Shown here piece by piece: positions 18,110 to 27,896 of a DNA stretch of 64,000 nt. The notes below the pieces were generated by a model. That model made no database searches, was not told the origin of the DNA, and was given only the letters and a program-made list of their open reading frames with translations. The stretch comes from CAWJNF01 sp963844235 (GTDB lineage Bacteria; Actinomycetota; Thermoleophilia; Gaiellales; Gaiellaceae): NCBI GenBank assembly GCA_963844235.1, contig CAWJNF010000004.1:1192176-1256175 (forward strand), given 5' to 3'. Each line of letters opens with the position of its first letter. Position 1 is the stretch's first letter. Made by a program: the position numbers and the translations under genes.

Positions 18110-18929
18110 CTATCCCGTGCGTGCGTCCTGGATGAGCTCGTCGAGCGGAGTCCAGAACGTCGCCGTCGCCTTCTCGCCCAGGCCCTTCAACGCTTCGTGC
18201 CTCGCCGGAAACGTCGGTGTGGAGCGGATAAGCCGGTACTCCTTCAGCTCATCTGGGTAATCCTCCAACCATTTGAGGAGAACCTCTGCGCCGTGGGTTC
18301 CGACAACCTCGTCCTGGTCGCCGGCGAGGATGAGGACTTCCATCGGGCTCGGGGGAAGACGATGGGCATCCCCAGCGCGTCGATCTGGCCGACAGGGAAG
18401 ATGCTGTAGACGGCCTCTGGTACGGGCAAGCCCCAGCGCTCCGCGAAGGATGCGTACACGAACGCGAGCGTCCCGCCGAACGAGAACCCGGCGGCGATCA
18501 CCGGAAGGTCCTTCGCGCCAAGCTCCCGGAATCCCCGCTGTAGCCCTACCCGAAGAGGATCGATCGTCAGGGCCTCCACGTCGCCGCTCGCGCCCTCCTG
18601 GTAGGCCGGAAAGAGAACCGTGCTGCCCTCCTCGCGAAGGTGCTTGAACCAGTAGCGGTGCCAGTCGAACGGGCTGGTCGCGGTCCAGCCAGTGCGAAGA
18701 AGACGACGATGCTCCGAGCCGGCCCGAGCGAGTCGAGGATCCACACCTGTTCCGCTCCTTCTCCGTACGCTCGCTCCGGACGCTCGGGCTCGACTCGAGA
18801 CGCACCGACGGACGCCGCGCCTCGGCCGGACTCCCCTCCGCAGGCGGCAACGGTCTCGAAAACCCCGAGTGAGAGCGCGACCGCGGAGACCCGCCCCAGG
18901 AGCTCTCGTCGCGAGAGCGGGCCGGTCAA
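18110..18929 (-). pseudogene. Tat-exported alpha/beta hydrolase lipoprotein, frameshifted
   Basis: The N-terminus has a twin-arginine signal (LSRRELLGRVSAVALSLGVF) and a lipobox-like VAACGG, so it is a predicted exported lipoprotein. After a shift near 18690 the fold appears (FDWHRYWFKHLREEGSTVLF) with the nucleophile elbow AAGFSFGGTLAF (Gly-x-Ser-x-Gly). After a second shift near 18350, LILAGDQDEVVGTHGAEVLL gives the Asp region and FPARHEALKG the catalytic His. Its start overlaps the stop of the ABC permease (ATGA), so it belongs to the transporter operon. It may release an ester- or acyl-linked sugar outside the membrane for import (inference). Confidence 0.7.
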
Positions 18930-19736
18930 CCTCTGACCGCGCCGAACGTGAGCCCGCGCACGAGATGACGCTGCACGATCAGTCCCAGCGTGAGGCCGGG
19001 GATCATCGAGAGCACTGCGAGCGCGCCGAGCTCGCCGAGCAGACTCGCCTGGACGCCGATAAAGCTGGACACGACCACGGGCAGAGTGACGGTCTCCGTG
19101 CTCGTGAGGACGAGAGCGAAGAGAAAGTCGGTCCAGGCGAAGATGAAGCTGAAGACGGCTGCGGAGACGAGGCCCGGCGCCGCCAGCGGCATCGCCACCT
19201 TCCAGAGCGCCTGGAAGCGGGTGAGCCGTCGACGAGCGCCGACTCCTCGATGTCGGGCGGGATCTGGCGGAAGTACGTGAACATCATCCAGACCGTGAAC
19301 GGCAGAGTGAACACCGTGTAGAGCAGGATCAGCGCGAAATACGTGTCGAGCAGGTTGACCTTCTGAAACAGCAAGAACATGGGGATCACTGCGGCGACGG
19401 GCGGCATCATCCGCTGTGAGAGAATCCAGAACGAAAGGTGCTTGCCGCCGGTCCGGAAGCGCGCGATCGAATAGGCGGCTGTCGCGCCGATGATGACCGA
19501 GGCGACCATCGTCGCGGTCGCGACGATGATGCTGTTCTTGAAGCCCTCCCAGCCCGGAGCCCCCCGAGGACCCGCCAGTGCGCCCCGGTTGGATCCGACG
19601 GGAACCAGACAGGCGGCTGGGCGTTGTATTCCCCCGCGGGTTTGATCGAGGTCACGGCGATCCAGTAGAGCGGGAAGAGGACGAACGCAGCTGCGAGCAG
19701 GACGAGGGCGTACTTGAGCACGGCGCCGACGGACAC
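18926..19736 (-). pseudogene. Carbohydrate ABC transporter permease (MalG-type), frameshifted
   Basis: An inner-membrane permease in three frame segments. MSVGAVLKYALVLLAAAFVL and FPLYWIAVTSIKP come first, with a shift near 19565. NSIIVATATMVASVIIGATA, AAYSIARF and PMFLLFQKVNLLDTYFALIL follow, with a shift near 19225 right at the EAA loop (IEESALVDG...). The last segment has MAMPLAAPGLVSAAVFSFIF and AWTDFLFALVL. All six expected hydrophobic segments are present. It is the second permease of the importer encoded by 19807-22387 and powered by the MalK-type ATPase at 24700-25899. Confidence 0.85.
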
Positions 19737-19806
19737 CCGACGACCGAACAGGTGAAGGTCCCCGAGCGACGAGCCGCACTGACTCTGCGCGCCGGAACTG
19801 CCACGG

Positions 19807-20733
19807 TCAGACCGGCTCCGCGGTCATCAGCCGGCGCACGAGCCAGTAGGCGATGAACGAGATGACGACGAGGAACATCCAGCTGCCTGCGGATGCCTCA
19901 CCGAAGTTGAAGAGCGTGAAGCCCTGCTCGTAGAGGAAAAGGGAGGCGGTGTACGTCGACATGCCCGGCCCCCCGCCGGTGAGCGCGTAGATGATGTCGA
20001 AGATGCGAAGTGCGTCGATGAGGCGGAACGCGACAGCGACGATCATCACCGGGAGGAGCAGCGGGAAGGTCACCTCGCGGAACGTCTGCCACCGCGAGGC
20101 CCCGTCGAGCGCCGCCGCCTCGTACACGTCCTCCGAGATCGCGACGAGCCCGGCGAGGAGGATGACGAACATGAACGGTGTCCACTGCCAGGCATCTGTC
20201 ACGACGATCGAGATCCAGTTCCACGGGGACTGGATCGACCAGATGATCTCGACGTCACCCGGCCAGATCAGGCTGAGGATGTAGTTCACGGGCCCGAACT
20301 GGGTGTCCCAGAGCAGCCGCCAGATCTGGCCGACGACCACCGGAGCCATGAACAGCGGGAGGATGAAGATCGGGATCAGGAACCGGCGGCCCCTGAACGG
20401 CCTCACCATTGCGAGGGCGAGCAGCAGTCCGAGCACGAGCTCGACCGCCACCACGACCGCGGCGAGCGCGACCGTCCGCCACAGGCTCGCCTGGGCAACC
20501 TCGTTCTTGATCACCCGTATGTAGTTCTGGAAGTCGTTCCAGGGATGCCCCTCGACCCGGAAGTCGAACTGGACGAAGCTGAGCCAGAGCGAATACCCGA
20601 GCGGGAAGATAGAGACCAGCAGGATGAGGATCACGACGGGGGCGACGAGGGTCCACCGGATGTGCCGGTCGGCCCACGTCGCAATGCCCCGTCGCGCTCC
20701 GCGCAGGGTGGCCGCGACCTCGGCGGTGCTCAT
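19807..20733 (-). CDS. Carbohydrate ABC transporter permease (MalF/UgpA-type)
   Basis: A 308-residue inner-membrane permease, intact. It shows about six hydrophobic segments (WTLVAPVVILILLVSIFPLG; VALAAVVVAVELVLGLLLAL; FLIPIFILPLFMAPVVVGQI; PFMFVILLAGLVAI; VMIVAVAFRLIDALRIFDII; FLVVISFIAYWLVRRL). The cytoplasmic EAA loop EDVYEAAALDGASRWQTF, which docks onto the ATPase, is clear. It lies between the solute-binding lipoprotein and the second permease, in the usual order for sugar importers. Confidence 0.93.
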   Translation of the reverse strand: MSTAEVAATLRGARRGIATWADRHIRWTLVAPVVILILLVSIFPLGYSLWLSFVQFDFRVEGHPWNDFQNYIRVIKNEVAQASLWRTVALAAVVVAVELVLGLLLALAMVRPFRGRRFLIPIFILPLFMAPVVVGQIWRLLWDTQFGPVNYILSLIWPGDVEIIWSIQSPWNWISIVVTDAWQWTPFMFVILLAGLVAISEDVYEAAALDGASRWQTFREVTFPLLLPVMIVAVAFRLIDALRIFDIIYALTGGGPGMSTYTASLFLYEQGFTLFNFGEASAGSWMFLVVISFIAYWLVRRLMTAEPV

Positions 20734-20775
20734 CCGATCCCGAGTCGCGGCGTCCTCATCACTCCTGGTGGCCTC

Positions 20776-22387
20776 CTATGCCGACTGGCCGAGCGCCTCG
20801 ATCGTCGTGTCCGGCGACGAGCCGGGCGTCTGCAGGTAGCTGTTCCACTGCTCGATCTGTGCATCCCGCCCCAGACGGTCGGAGATCGCGTTCATGTCGC
20901 TGACGGCCTGGTCGAGCGCCGCCTTGGGGTCTGTTCCACCCATCGCAGAGGTGACCGCCTGGTCGATGGCGAGTGAGTACTCCTGCCAGCCCAGAATCGC
21001 CCAGTCCGTGAACGCCGTGTTCGGGTTCGCCTTGAGCGTGTCGAGGTAGGCGCCGGCATCGGGCCAGAGACCTCGGTACTCCTCCGAGTCGTAGTGGGAG
21101 AGCCGGTACGGGTCGCGCAGCGCGATCGGCTGCGTCACCCGATTGAGCGAGACTCTGGGGCTCGTGATCCACTGCGTGGTCAGGTAGGCGGCCTCCTGGT
21201 TCTCCGAGTTCGTTGCGACGCAGCAGACGAAGCCTCCGGCGTGCCAGCCGCCGCCCGGCAGGTTGGTGTACCCAACCTTGTCCACGACGGTTGACTCGGC
21301 GACGAAGTCGAACCCCTCCTCCCCGGCGCCGCCATACCCGGCCGACCACCGGCCCGGAGGCGGCCACCAGTACATCGTCGCGGTGTTGCCCTGCAGCCAG
21401 GACGTGAGCACCAGCACGGCGTCGCGCTGCTCGACGCCGGGGGCCGCCGTCCCGTTAGCCGCGAGGATCTGCTCCATCGCCTGGACGCCGATCTCGTTGT
21501 TGATCTGCGGCTCGAAGCTCCCGGGATCGAAAGACACGCCGCCCTGGCCCTGGAACAGCGGCAGGAACGACCACTGCTGGGTCGACGGAGCCCGCCAGAA
21601 GTCGGCGCTGTATATCTCGGGCGCCCTCTCGTCGGTGATCTGCTGCGCGGTCGCGATCCACTCGTCGTAGGTCGTCGGCGGTTGCAGACCCATTTCCTCG
21701 AAGACGTCCTTGCGGTAGTAGAGGACGAACGTATCGCCGTCGTCGAAGAAGCCCCAGTTCTGCCCGTCGCGGACCGACATGCCCTTGTACAAGGGGTGGA
21801 AGTCCTCGAGGTCGGCCGGGTTGAGGTACTCGGCCATCCATTCGTGGATCGGAACGATCGCACCGGCCGCGACGAAGTCGGCGATCCAGGCGGGGGTGAT
21901 CGTGAGGATGTCGTGAGCCCCCCGAGCCGGCGATGTGCTCTTGCAGACCCCGTGTGAAGAGGTCGGGATAGTCGAGCTCGACAACGTTGATCTTGATCCC
22001 GGTGAGCTCCTCCCACTCGGCACCCCACACGAGCTTGGGATCGTTCGCCTGGAGACCTGACTCCCAGGTGACGTTGAGCGTCGTCCCCGAGAATTGCTTG
22101 GCCGCCTCGACCGCGATCTCGTCGGACGCACCGCTCGGCCCCGTCGCTGGTGGAGCCGCGCCCGTCTCCCCAGCTGGCGGCTCGGCCGGCGGCTCTGCCG
22201 GTGCAGGCTCGGCGGGAGGCGCCGCCGCCTCGTCGTCGTCGCCGCCGCACGCCGCGACGAGCGAGCCGATCGCCCCGATCGACAATCCGAGCGCCGACGT
22301 GCGAGTGACGAACTCGCGACGGGAGAGTCGGCCCGCACTCAGTTGCTGAGCGAGGTCCCGTACCTCTCGCTCATCCGGCTTGCTCAT
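20776..22387 (-). pseudogene. ABC transporter solute-binding lipoprotein (sugar family), one frameshift
   Basis: A Tat-type lipoprotein signal (LSRRE in LSAGRLSRREFVTRTSALG, then lipobox LVAACGG) is followed by an Ala/Pro/Glu-rich linker and a periplasmic-binding fold (TLNVTWESGL, LVWGAEWEELTGIKINVVEL). Near 21925 a run of six Gs (read on the coding strand) shifts the frame; with five Gs the protein runs on from AHDILTITPAWIADFVAAGA to GKSP-like closing blocks and the stop at 20776. Total length is about 536 residues, normal for extracellular solute-binding protein family 1. ATG 22387 is chosen over the upstream ATG because the signal peptide then starts properly and GGAGG precedes it. Confidence 0.88.
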
Positions 22388-22584
22388 GAACCCCTCCTTC
22401 CTCCTGCATCCACCCAACCTGTCGTACAGCGGGCCATCGGATTGAATGGCCCATCATCTCGGACGTCATCGGCAGCGTCAAGTTAGGTTTTCCCCGCCTG
22501 CGGACAGCGGTCGGGAAGTCCGCAACGAACGAGTACTAGCGTTGTCTCGAACAGGCCGAAGACGTGCGGGAGCATGCCCCGCGT

Positions 22585-23499
22585 TCACCGCGCGGAGTCA
22601 CTTCGGGAACGTGCGGGCCGTTCCTGGACGACCGGGTTCGTCAGCTCGCCGATTCCGGACGCCGAGACCGTGACGACGTCGCCGGGCTCGAGAAACGCAG
22701 GTGGATGCATGAACGTTCCGCACCCGGCGGGCGTACCCGTCGAGAGACAGTCGCCCGGCTCGAGGCTGATGATCGACGACAGCCACTCGATGGCCGCGGG
22801 CGGCGGGCCGATCTGGTCGCTGATCAGAGCGTCCTGGCGCAGCTCACCGTTCACGTGCGACTGGACGCGGATGTTGAGCCAGTCGGGTAGCTCGTCCTTG
22901 GTGACGATGCAGGGGCCCATCGGGCAAAAGGTGTCGAAGCTCTTGCCGAGATCGATCTGGTAGTTGTGAAACTGCACCGAGCGAGCACCGACGTCGTTGA
23001 TGACCGTATAGCCGAAGACGTGGTCTAGCGCGTCCTCCGAGCGCACGTTCTTCGCGTGCTTGCCGATGATCACGCCTAGCTCGACCTCGTAGTCGACGGC
23101 GAACCCGTAGTCGCTGAGCGGCGCGGCGTGGCCCGGAACCCGCTTGATGACGTCGTCGTTCGGCGGGATCACGATCGGCTCGCCCGGACCTATCACGGCG
23201 CTCGAGAGCTTGACGAAGTCCCAGCGGAGCTCGTCGGCAAAGACGTAGTCGGGATCCTCGTCGCCGTGGCTCCGGTAGTTGACACCGGAGCCGAGGATCT
23301 TGCCGGGACGGATCGGATGAACGATCCGCTCGTAGTCGACCGGGCCGCCATTGCCCGCGGCGGCGCCCGCCCGTTCGAGCCCCTGCTCTCCGTCTCGGAT
23401 CAGCGAAAGAGTGTCCGGGTACCCCGCGTCGAAGACCTCCTCGCCGACCTGGACTCCGCAGCCGAGCTGGCTGCCGATCATGTACTGAACGATCCGCAT
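22585..23499 (-). CDS. Fumarylacetoacetate-hydrolase (FAH)-family protein
   Basis: An intact 304-residue FAH-fold enzyme. ATG 23499 is preceded by a strong GGAGGAGG site. Signatures: KILGSGVNYRSHGDEDPDYV, KLSSAVIGPGEPIVIPPNDD, VDYEVELGVIIGKHAKNV (metal Glu residues), GYTVINDVGARSVQ, LGKSFDTFCPMGPCIV and GDCLSTGTPAGCG. Family members act as acylpyruvate hydrolases or as 2,4-diketo- or 2-keto-3-deoxy-acid processing enzymes. It is divergent from the epimerase gene at 23637, sharing an intergenic region that contains the GGTATACC palindrome. It is a paralogue of the frameshifted FAH gene at 13775. Confidence 0.92.
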   Translation of the reverse strand: MRIVQYMIGSQLGCGVQVGEEVFDAGYPDTLSLIRDGEQGLERAGAAAGNGGPVDYERIVHPIRPGKILGSGVNYRSHGDEDPDYVFADELRWDFVKLSSAVIGPGEPIVIPPNDDVIKRVPGHAAPLSDYGFAVDYEVELGVIIGKHAKNVRSEDALDHVFGYTVINDVGARSVQFHNYQIDLGKSFDTFCPMGPCIVTKDELPDWLNIRVQSHVNGELRQDALISDQIGPPPAAIEWLSSIISLEPGDCLSTGTPAGCGTFMHPPAFLEPGDVVTVSASGIGELTNPVVQERPARSRSDSAR

Positions 23500-23581
23500 C
23501 CGACCTCCTCCCTGGTCGTAAGGACCTGCCTCGATGCCTCGGCGCGCCGGCGTAGACGTTGCTAGCCGAGCTCGGAGGCAT

Positions 23582-23591
23582 TGGTATACCA
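23582..23591. promoter_or_regulatory. Candidate operator: TGGTATACCA palindrome
   Basis: A perfect 10-bp palindrome in the 137-bp region between the divergent FAH and epimerase genes. Its core GGTATACC matches the site at 12046-12053 before the ketopantoate-reductase-like gene. A shared operator for the GntR regulator at 7899-8672 is the simplest reading. Confidence 0.4.
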
Positions 23592-23636
23592 TCGTACATG
23601 CGGTCTGCCGACAGGGTGTGGAAGGGGGGCGGCTCG

Positions 23637-24689
23637 ATGACGCTCGATCGCTCGCGTCCGGTGCTCGTCACCGGCGGTGCCGGGTTCGCGGGCAGCTACA
23701 TCGTGCGGGACCTGCTCGACCATGATCTGGACGTGGTCGTCTACGACCTCGGCGATATGCGAGCCGAGTCGCGTTTCGTCGTTGGCGACACAACCGCTGT
23801 CGAGCTCGAGCGCGGCTCGATCGACGATTGGCCCCGCGTCCTCGAAGTTGTGCTGCGGCGCCAACCCTCGGCAGTCGTGCACGCCGGCGGAATCATGGAC
23901 GCGGCGTTCCTGGACGAACACCCGACGGTTGCGCTTCGCACCAACGTGGGCGGCTCGCTGAACCTTCTCGAGGCGTCGCGCATCGTCGGCGGGGTCTCGC
24001 GCTTCATCTTCCTCTCGAGCATCGCAGTCATCGGGAGGAAGCTCTACGAACCGATCGACGCGAATCATCCAACCGTCTCGGCCAAGGACGGCCCCCTGGG
24101 TGCCTACGGCGCGGCCAAGGCCGCGGTCGAAGCGTTCTGCTTCTCGCACAGCCAGACCTTCGGGCTCGACGCGCGCGTCGTGCGTCCGTCGGCCCTCTAC
24201 GGCTTCGGCATGAGCTGGTTCGCGCCCAACTACATGAAGAACATCGTCGAGCCCGCCGTGCTCGGCGAGCAGGTCCAGCTCCGGACCGGCGGCCAGGTTC
24301 CTCGCGACTACACCCATGCGGCTGATGTCGCGAGCCTCATCCGCGCGATCCTCGAGAGCCCCGACGACAGCGACCGCGTCTACTACGGGGCGACCGGCGG
24401 GCCGCTACGCACCGCAGCGGAAGTGTGCGAGATCATCCGCCAGCTCGTGCCCGGGTCGTCGGTCGAGATCGGCGACGAGTGGACGGAGGTCGACCGCGCG
24501 GAGCTCCCAATCCGTGGTCGATACGACGTCAGCAACGGCCTTGCGCTCGGCTGGCAGCCGCGGTTCAGCGAGCTCCGCGACGGCGTCGCCGATTACATCG
24601 AGCGGTTTCAGGCCTTCCTCGAGTCGGGCGGCACGCCCACGCCAATGCCGCCGGGCCTGCGAGGGGCCCCCGGGCAGGCCGGCTCGTGA
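23637..24689 (+). CDS. NAD(P)-dependent sugar epimerase/dehydratase
   Basis: An intact 350-residue extended SDR. VLVTGGAGFAGSYIVRDLLD is the dinucleotide-binding start, VVHAGGIMDAAFLDEHPTVA follows, ISSIA-like FIFLSSIAVIG carries the catalytic Ser, and YGAAKAAVEAFCFSHSQ the Tyr-x3-Lys. ATG 23637 is preferred over GTG/ATG codons further upstream because a purine-rich site (GGGGGGC) precedes it and the Rossmann motif then begins at about residue 10. It is clearly homologous to the frameshifted copy at 8860-9980; the two may act on different epimers of the imported sugar. Confidence 0.9.
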   Translation: MTLDRSRPVLVTGGAGFAGSYIVRDLLDHDLDVVVYDLGDMRAESRFVVGDTTAVELERGSIDDWPRVLEVVLRRQPSAVVHAGGIMDAAFLDEHPTVALRTNVGGSLNLLEASRIVGGVSRFIFLSSIAVIGRKLYEPIDANHPTVSAKDGPLGAYGAAKAAVEAFCFSHSQTFGLDARVVRPSALYGFGMSWFAPNYMKNIVEPAVLGEQVQLRTGGQVPRDYTHAADVASLIRAILESPDDSDRVYYGATGGPLRTAAEVCEIIRQLVPGSSVEIGDEWTEVDRAELPIRGRYDVSNGLALGWQPRFSELRDGVADYIERFQAFLESGGTPTPMPPGLRGAPGQAGS

Positions 24690-24699
24690 CGGGGCGCTC

Positions 24700-25899
<1,200 letters not shown>

Positions 25900-26049
25900 C
25901 GATCGTTCCAGCCACCCGGTTGCGCCGCGTATCGCATGATGGCAACCTATCGTACTGCCTTACCTTGTGCGTCTTTGCTGACTCCTTTGCACTCCCGCGC
26001 CGGGTTCCAGTCGCCTGGTTGCGGCAAGTAGCCACGGTGGTCCGACTAT

Positions 26050-27261
26050 ATGATGGATCTAGCCGATTGGCCCACCGAAGGAACGCCCATGCCTGAGTAC
26101 GACCCGTACAGCCGGGCTCAGCGCGAGGATCCACATCCGCTCTATCGCGAGCTGCGCCGGAGTTGCCCCGTTTACCACAACGAGGCGATGGATTTCTGGG
26201 CGCTGTTCCGCTTCGCCGATGTTCGCGAGGCGTCCAGAGACTGGCGGACCTATACGTCCACAAGCGGCTCGTTCCTCGAAGAAGAGCTCGAAGCCATGCG
26301 CGAGTTCATGCCGCCCGAGGGGAAGTTCCAGGACATGGACCCACCTCGCAGCGCGGAGCTCAGGCGCTTGGTACGGGATCGATTCTCGGCCGGCACGATC
26401 TCGAAGGACGAGCCCTGGATTCGGACGATCGTCACCGAGCTCGTCGATCAGTTCGTCGATCGAGGGTCTGCTGACTTGGCCACCGAGTTTGCCGAACCGC
26501 TCCCAGTCAGGGTCATCTCCGACATGCTCGGTATCCCGCGTCCAGACCAGCCCAGCGTCTCGCAGTGGTGCCATGTCATGTTCGAGCGAAATACGGATGG
26601 AACAGCGACTGAGCAAGCATTCGAAGCCGGCTACGCGATCCGTAGCTATCTCGACGCAATGGCCGAGACACGGCGCACTGAACCGGGCGACGATCTGATG
26701 ACGCATATCGCTCGTTCGGCGATCGACGGCGTTCCGCTCACCAATAACGAGATCCTCGGCATGACGCTGCTCATCTACGCGGCAGGGAACGAGACGACGT
26801 CGATGCTGATCGGCAACGCCATCTGGCTGCTCGATCAGCATCCGGAGGAACGTGAGCGGCTCCGAGCCGATCCGGCGGCGATTCCGGCCGCCCTCGAGGA
26901 GATGCTCCGATTCGAGGCGCCGGTGTCACACCAGGCGAGAATGACGACGTGCGATGTCGAGATTCAGGGCGTCACGATTCCGAAGGGCAAGAAGGTGTTG
27001 CTCATGTACGGCTCGGCAAATCGTGACGAGGAGGTGTTCGCGCGGAGCGAGGCATTCGAGCCGGCGCGCGCAGTGGACCGGCATCTGGCGTTCGGCGAAG
27101 GGATCCACTTCTGTCTCGGGGCGCCGCTGGCTCGTCTCGAGGCACGCATCGCACTCGAGGAGATCCTGAGCCGCATGCCGCGGTACAAGGTCAGTGGCCC
27201 GATTCAGTGGAGTCAGGCTACGGTTCTGCGCGGACCGGTTCGCCTGCCGGTTGAGTTCTGA
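26050..27261 (+). CDS. Cytochrome P450
   Basis: A 403-residue bacterial class I P450, soluble with no membrane anchor. The heme loop is FGEGIHFCLGAPLARLEARI with Cys355 as thiolate ligand. The I-helix oxygen-activation motif is AAGNETTSMLIG, and the K-helix Glu-x2-Arg is in EEMLRFEAPVSH. ATG 26050 and ATG 26089 (MPEYDPYSRAQ, with AAGGAA upstream) are both possible starts. No ferredoxin or reductase gene is adjacent, so electron partners must be elsewhere. Its substrate is unknown; its position next to the sugar-acid cluster may be coincidental. Confidence 0.93.
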   Translation: MMDLADWPTEGTPMPEYDPYSRAQREDPHPLYRELRRSCPVYHNEAMDFWALFRFADVREASRDWRTYTSTSGSFLEEELEAMREFMPPEGKFQDMDPPRSAELRRLVRDRFSAGTISKDEPWIRTIVTELVDQFVDRGSADLATEFAEPLPVRVISDMLGIPRPDQPSVSQWCHVMFERNTDGTATEQAFEAGYAIRSYLDAMAETRRTEPGDDLMTHIARSAIDGVPLTNNEILGMTLLIYAAGNETTSMLIGNAIWLLDQHPEERERLRADPAAIPAALEEMLRFEAPVSHQARMTTCDVEIQGVTIPKGKKVLLMYGSANRDEEVFARSEAFEPARAVDRHLAFGEGIHFCLGAPLARLEARIALEEILSRMPRYKVSGPIQWSQATVLRGPVRLPVEF

Positions 27262-27271
27262 CCTCTGCTGC

Positions 27272-27286
27272 ACCTCCTACGGAGGT
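27272..27286. terminator. Weak hairpin between convergent P450 and GreA genes
   Basis: ACCTCC-TAC-GGAGGT forms a perfect 6-bp stem with a 3-nt loop just after the P450 stop. It has no U-tract, so intrinsic termination is doubtful. Confidence 0.25.
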
Positions 27287-27354
27287 TATGAACGGCTGAG
27301 CCGCAAGGACGCGCGCGAGGACTTCCTCGATGGGCGGTCATCGAGCCTCGCCGG

Positions 27355-27804
27355 TCAGTCCGCGCGGATCTCCACGATCGTCGCCCGCCACGCCCCGCGC
27401 GGCGCCTTCACGTCGACGGTCTCGCCGGCCTTACGGCCGAGCAGCGCCTCGCCGAGCGGGGACATGGGAGAAACGGTTCCCTCGCCGCCCACGCTCGAGA
27501 TCTCGAGCTCCATCGTCTGGCCCGACTCGTCCTCGACGACCACGTGCGAGCCGACGACCGCGCGGTCGGAGCCGCCGCCGCGAACGACGGCGGCGGTCTC
27601 GAGCCGGGCGCGCAGAATCGTGATCCGCCGCTCGAGCAGTCCCTGTTCGTTCTTGGCGGCGTGGTACTCGAAGTTCTCGGAGAGATCGCCGTGACCGCGT
27701 GCGGTCGCGATCGCCTGCACGATCTCGGCCCGCTTGGGCCCTTCGAGCTCGGCGAGCTCGGCCGAGAGCTGGGCGTGCTGCTGGGGCGTGAGTTGCTCGT
27801 TCAA
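27355..27804 (-). CDS. greA: Transcription elongation factor GreA
   Basis: A 149-residue GreA-family factor, which enters the RNA polymerase secondary channel and stimulates cleavage of backtracked RNA. The N-terminal coiled coil spans about 1-75 with the acidic tip GHGDLSENFEYHAAKNEQGL (Asp and Glu essential for cleavage). The C-terminal FKBP-like domain includes VGSHVVVEDESGQTMELEIS and SPLGEALLGRKAGETVDVKA. The start is TTG 27804. It is a housekeeping gene flanked by catabolic operons. Confidence 0.93.
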   Translation of the reverse strand: MNEQLTPQQHAQLSAELAELEGPKRAEIVQAIATARGHGDLSENFEYHAAKNEQGLLERRITILRARLETAAVVRGGGSDRAVVGSHVVVEDESGQTMELEISSVGGEGTVSPMSPLGEALLGRKAGETVDVKAPRGAWRATIVEIRAD

Positions 27805-27896
27805 AGGCGAGGCCGTCGGGGCAAGTAGCTACGGCGGAGGCGTCAGCCTACTCGTGACAGGCCCGGCTCGCCGCGGCAGATCCTCGAGCGACTCGG

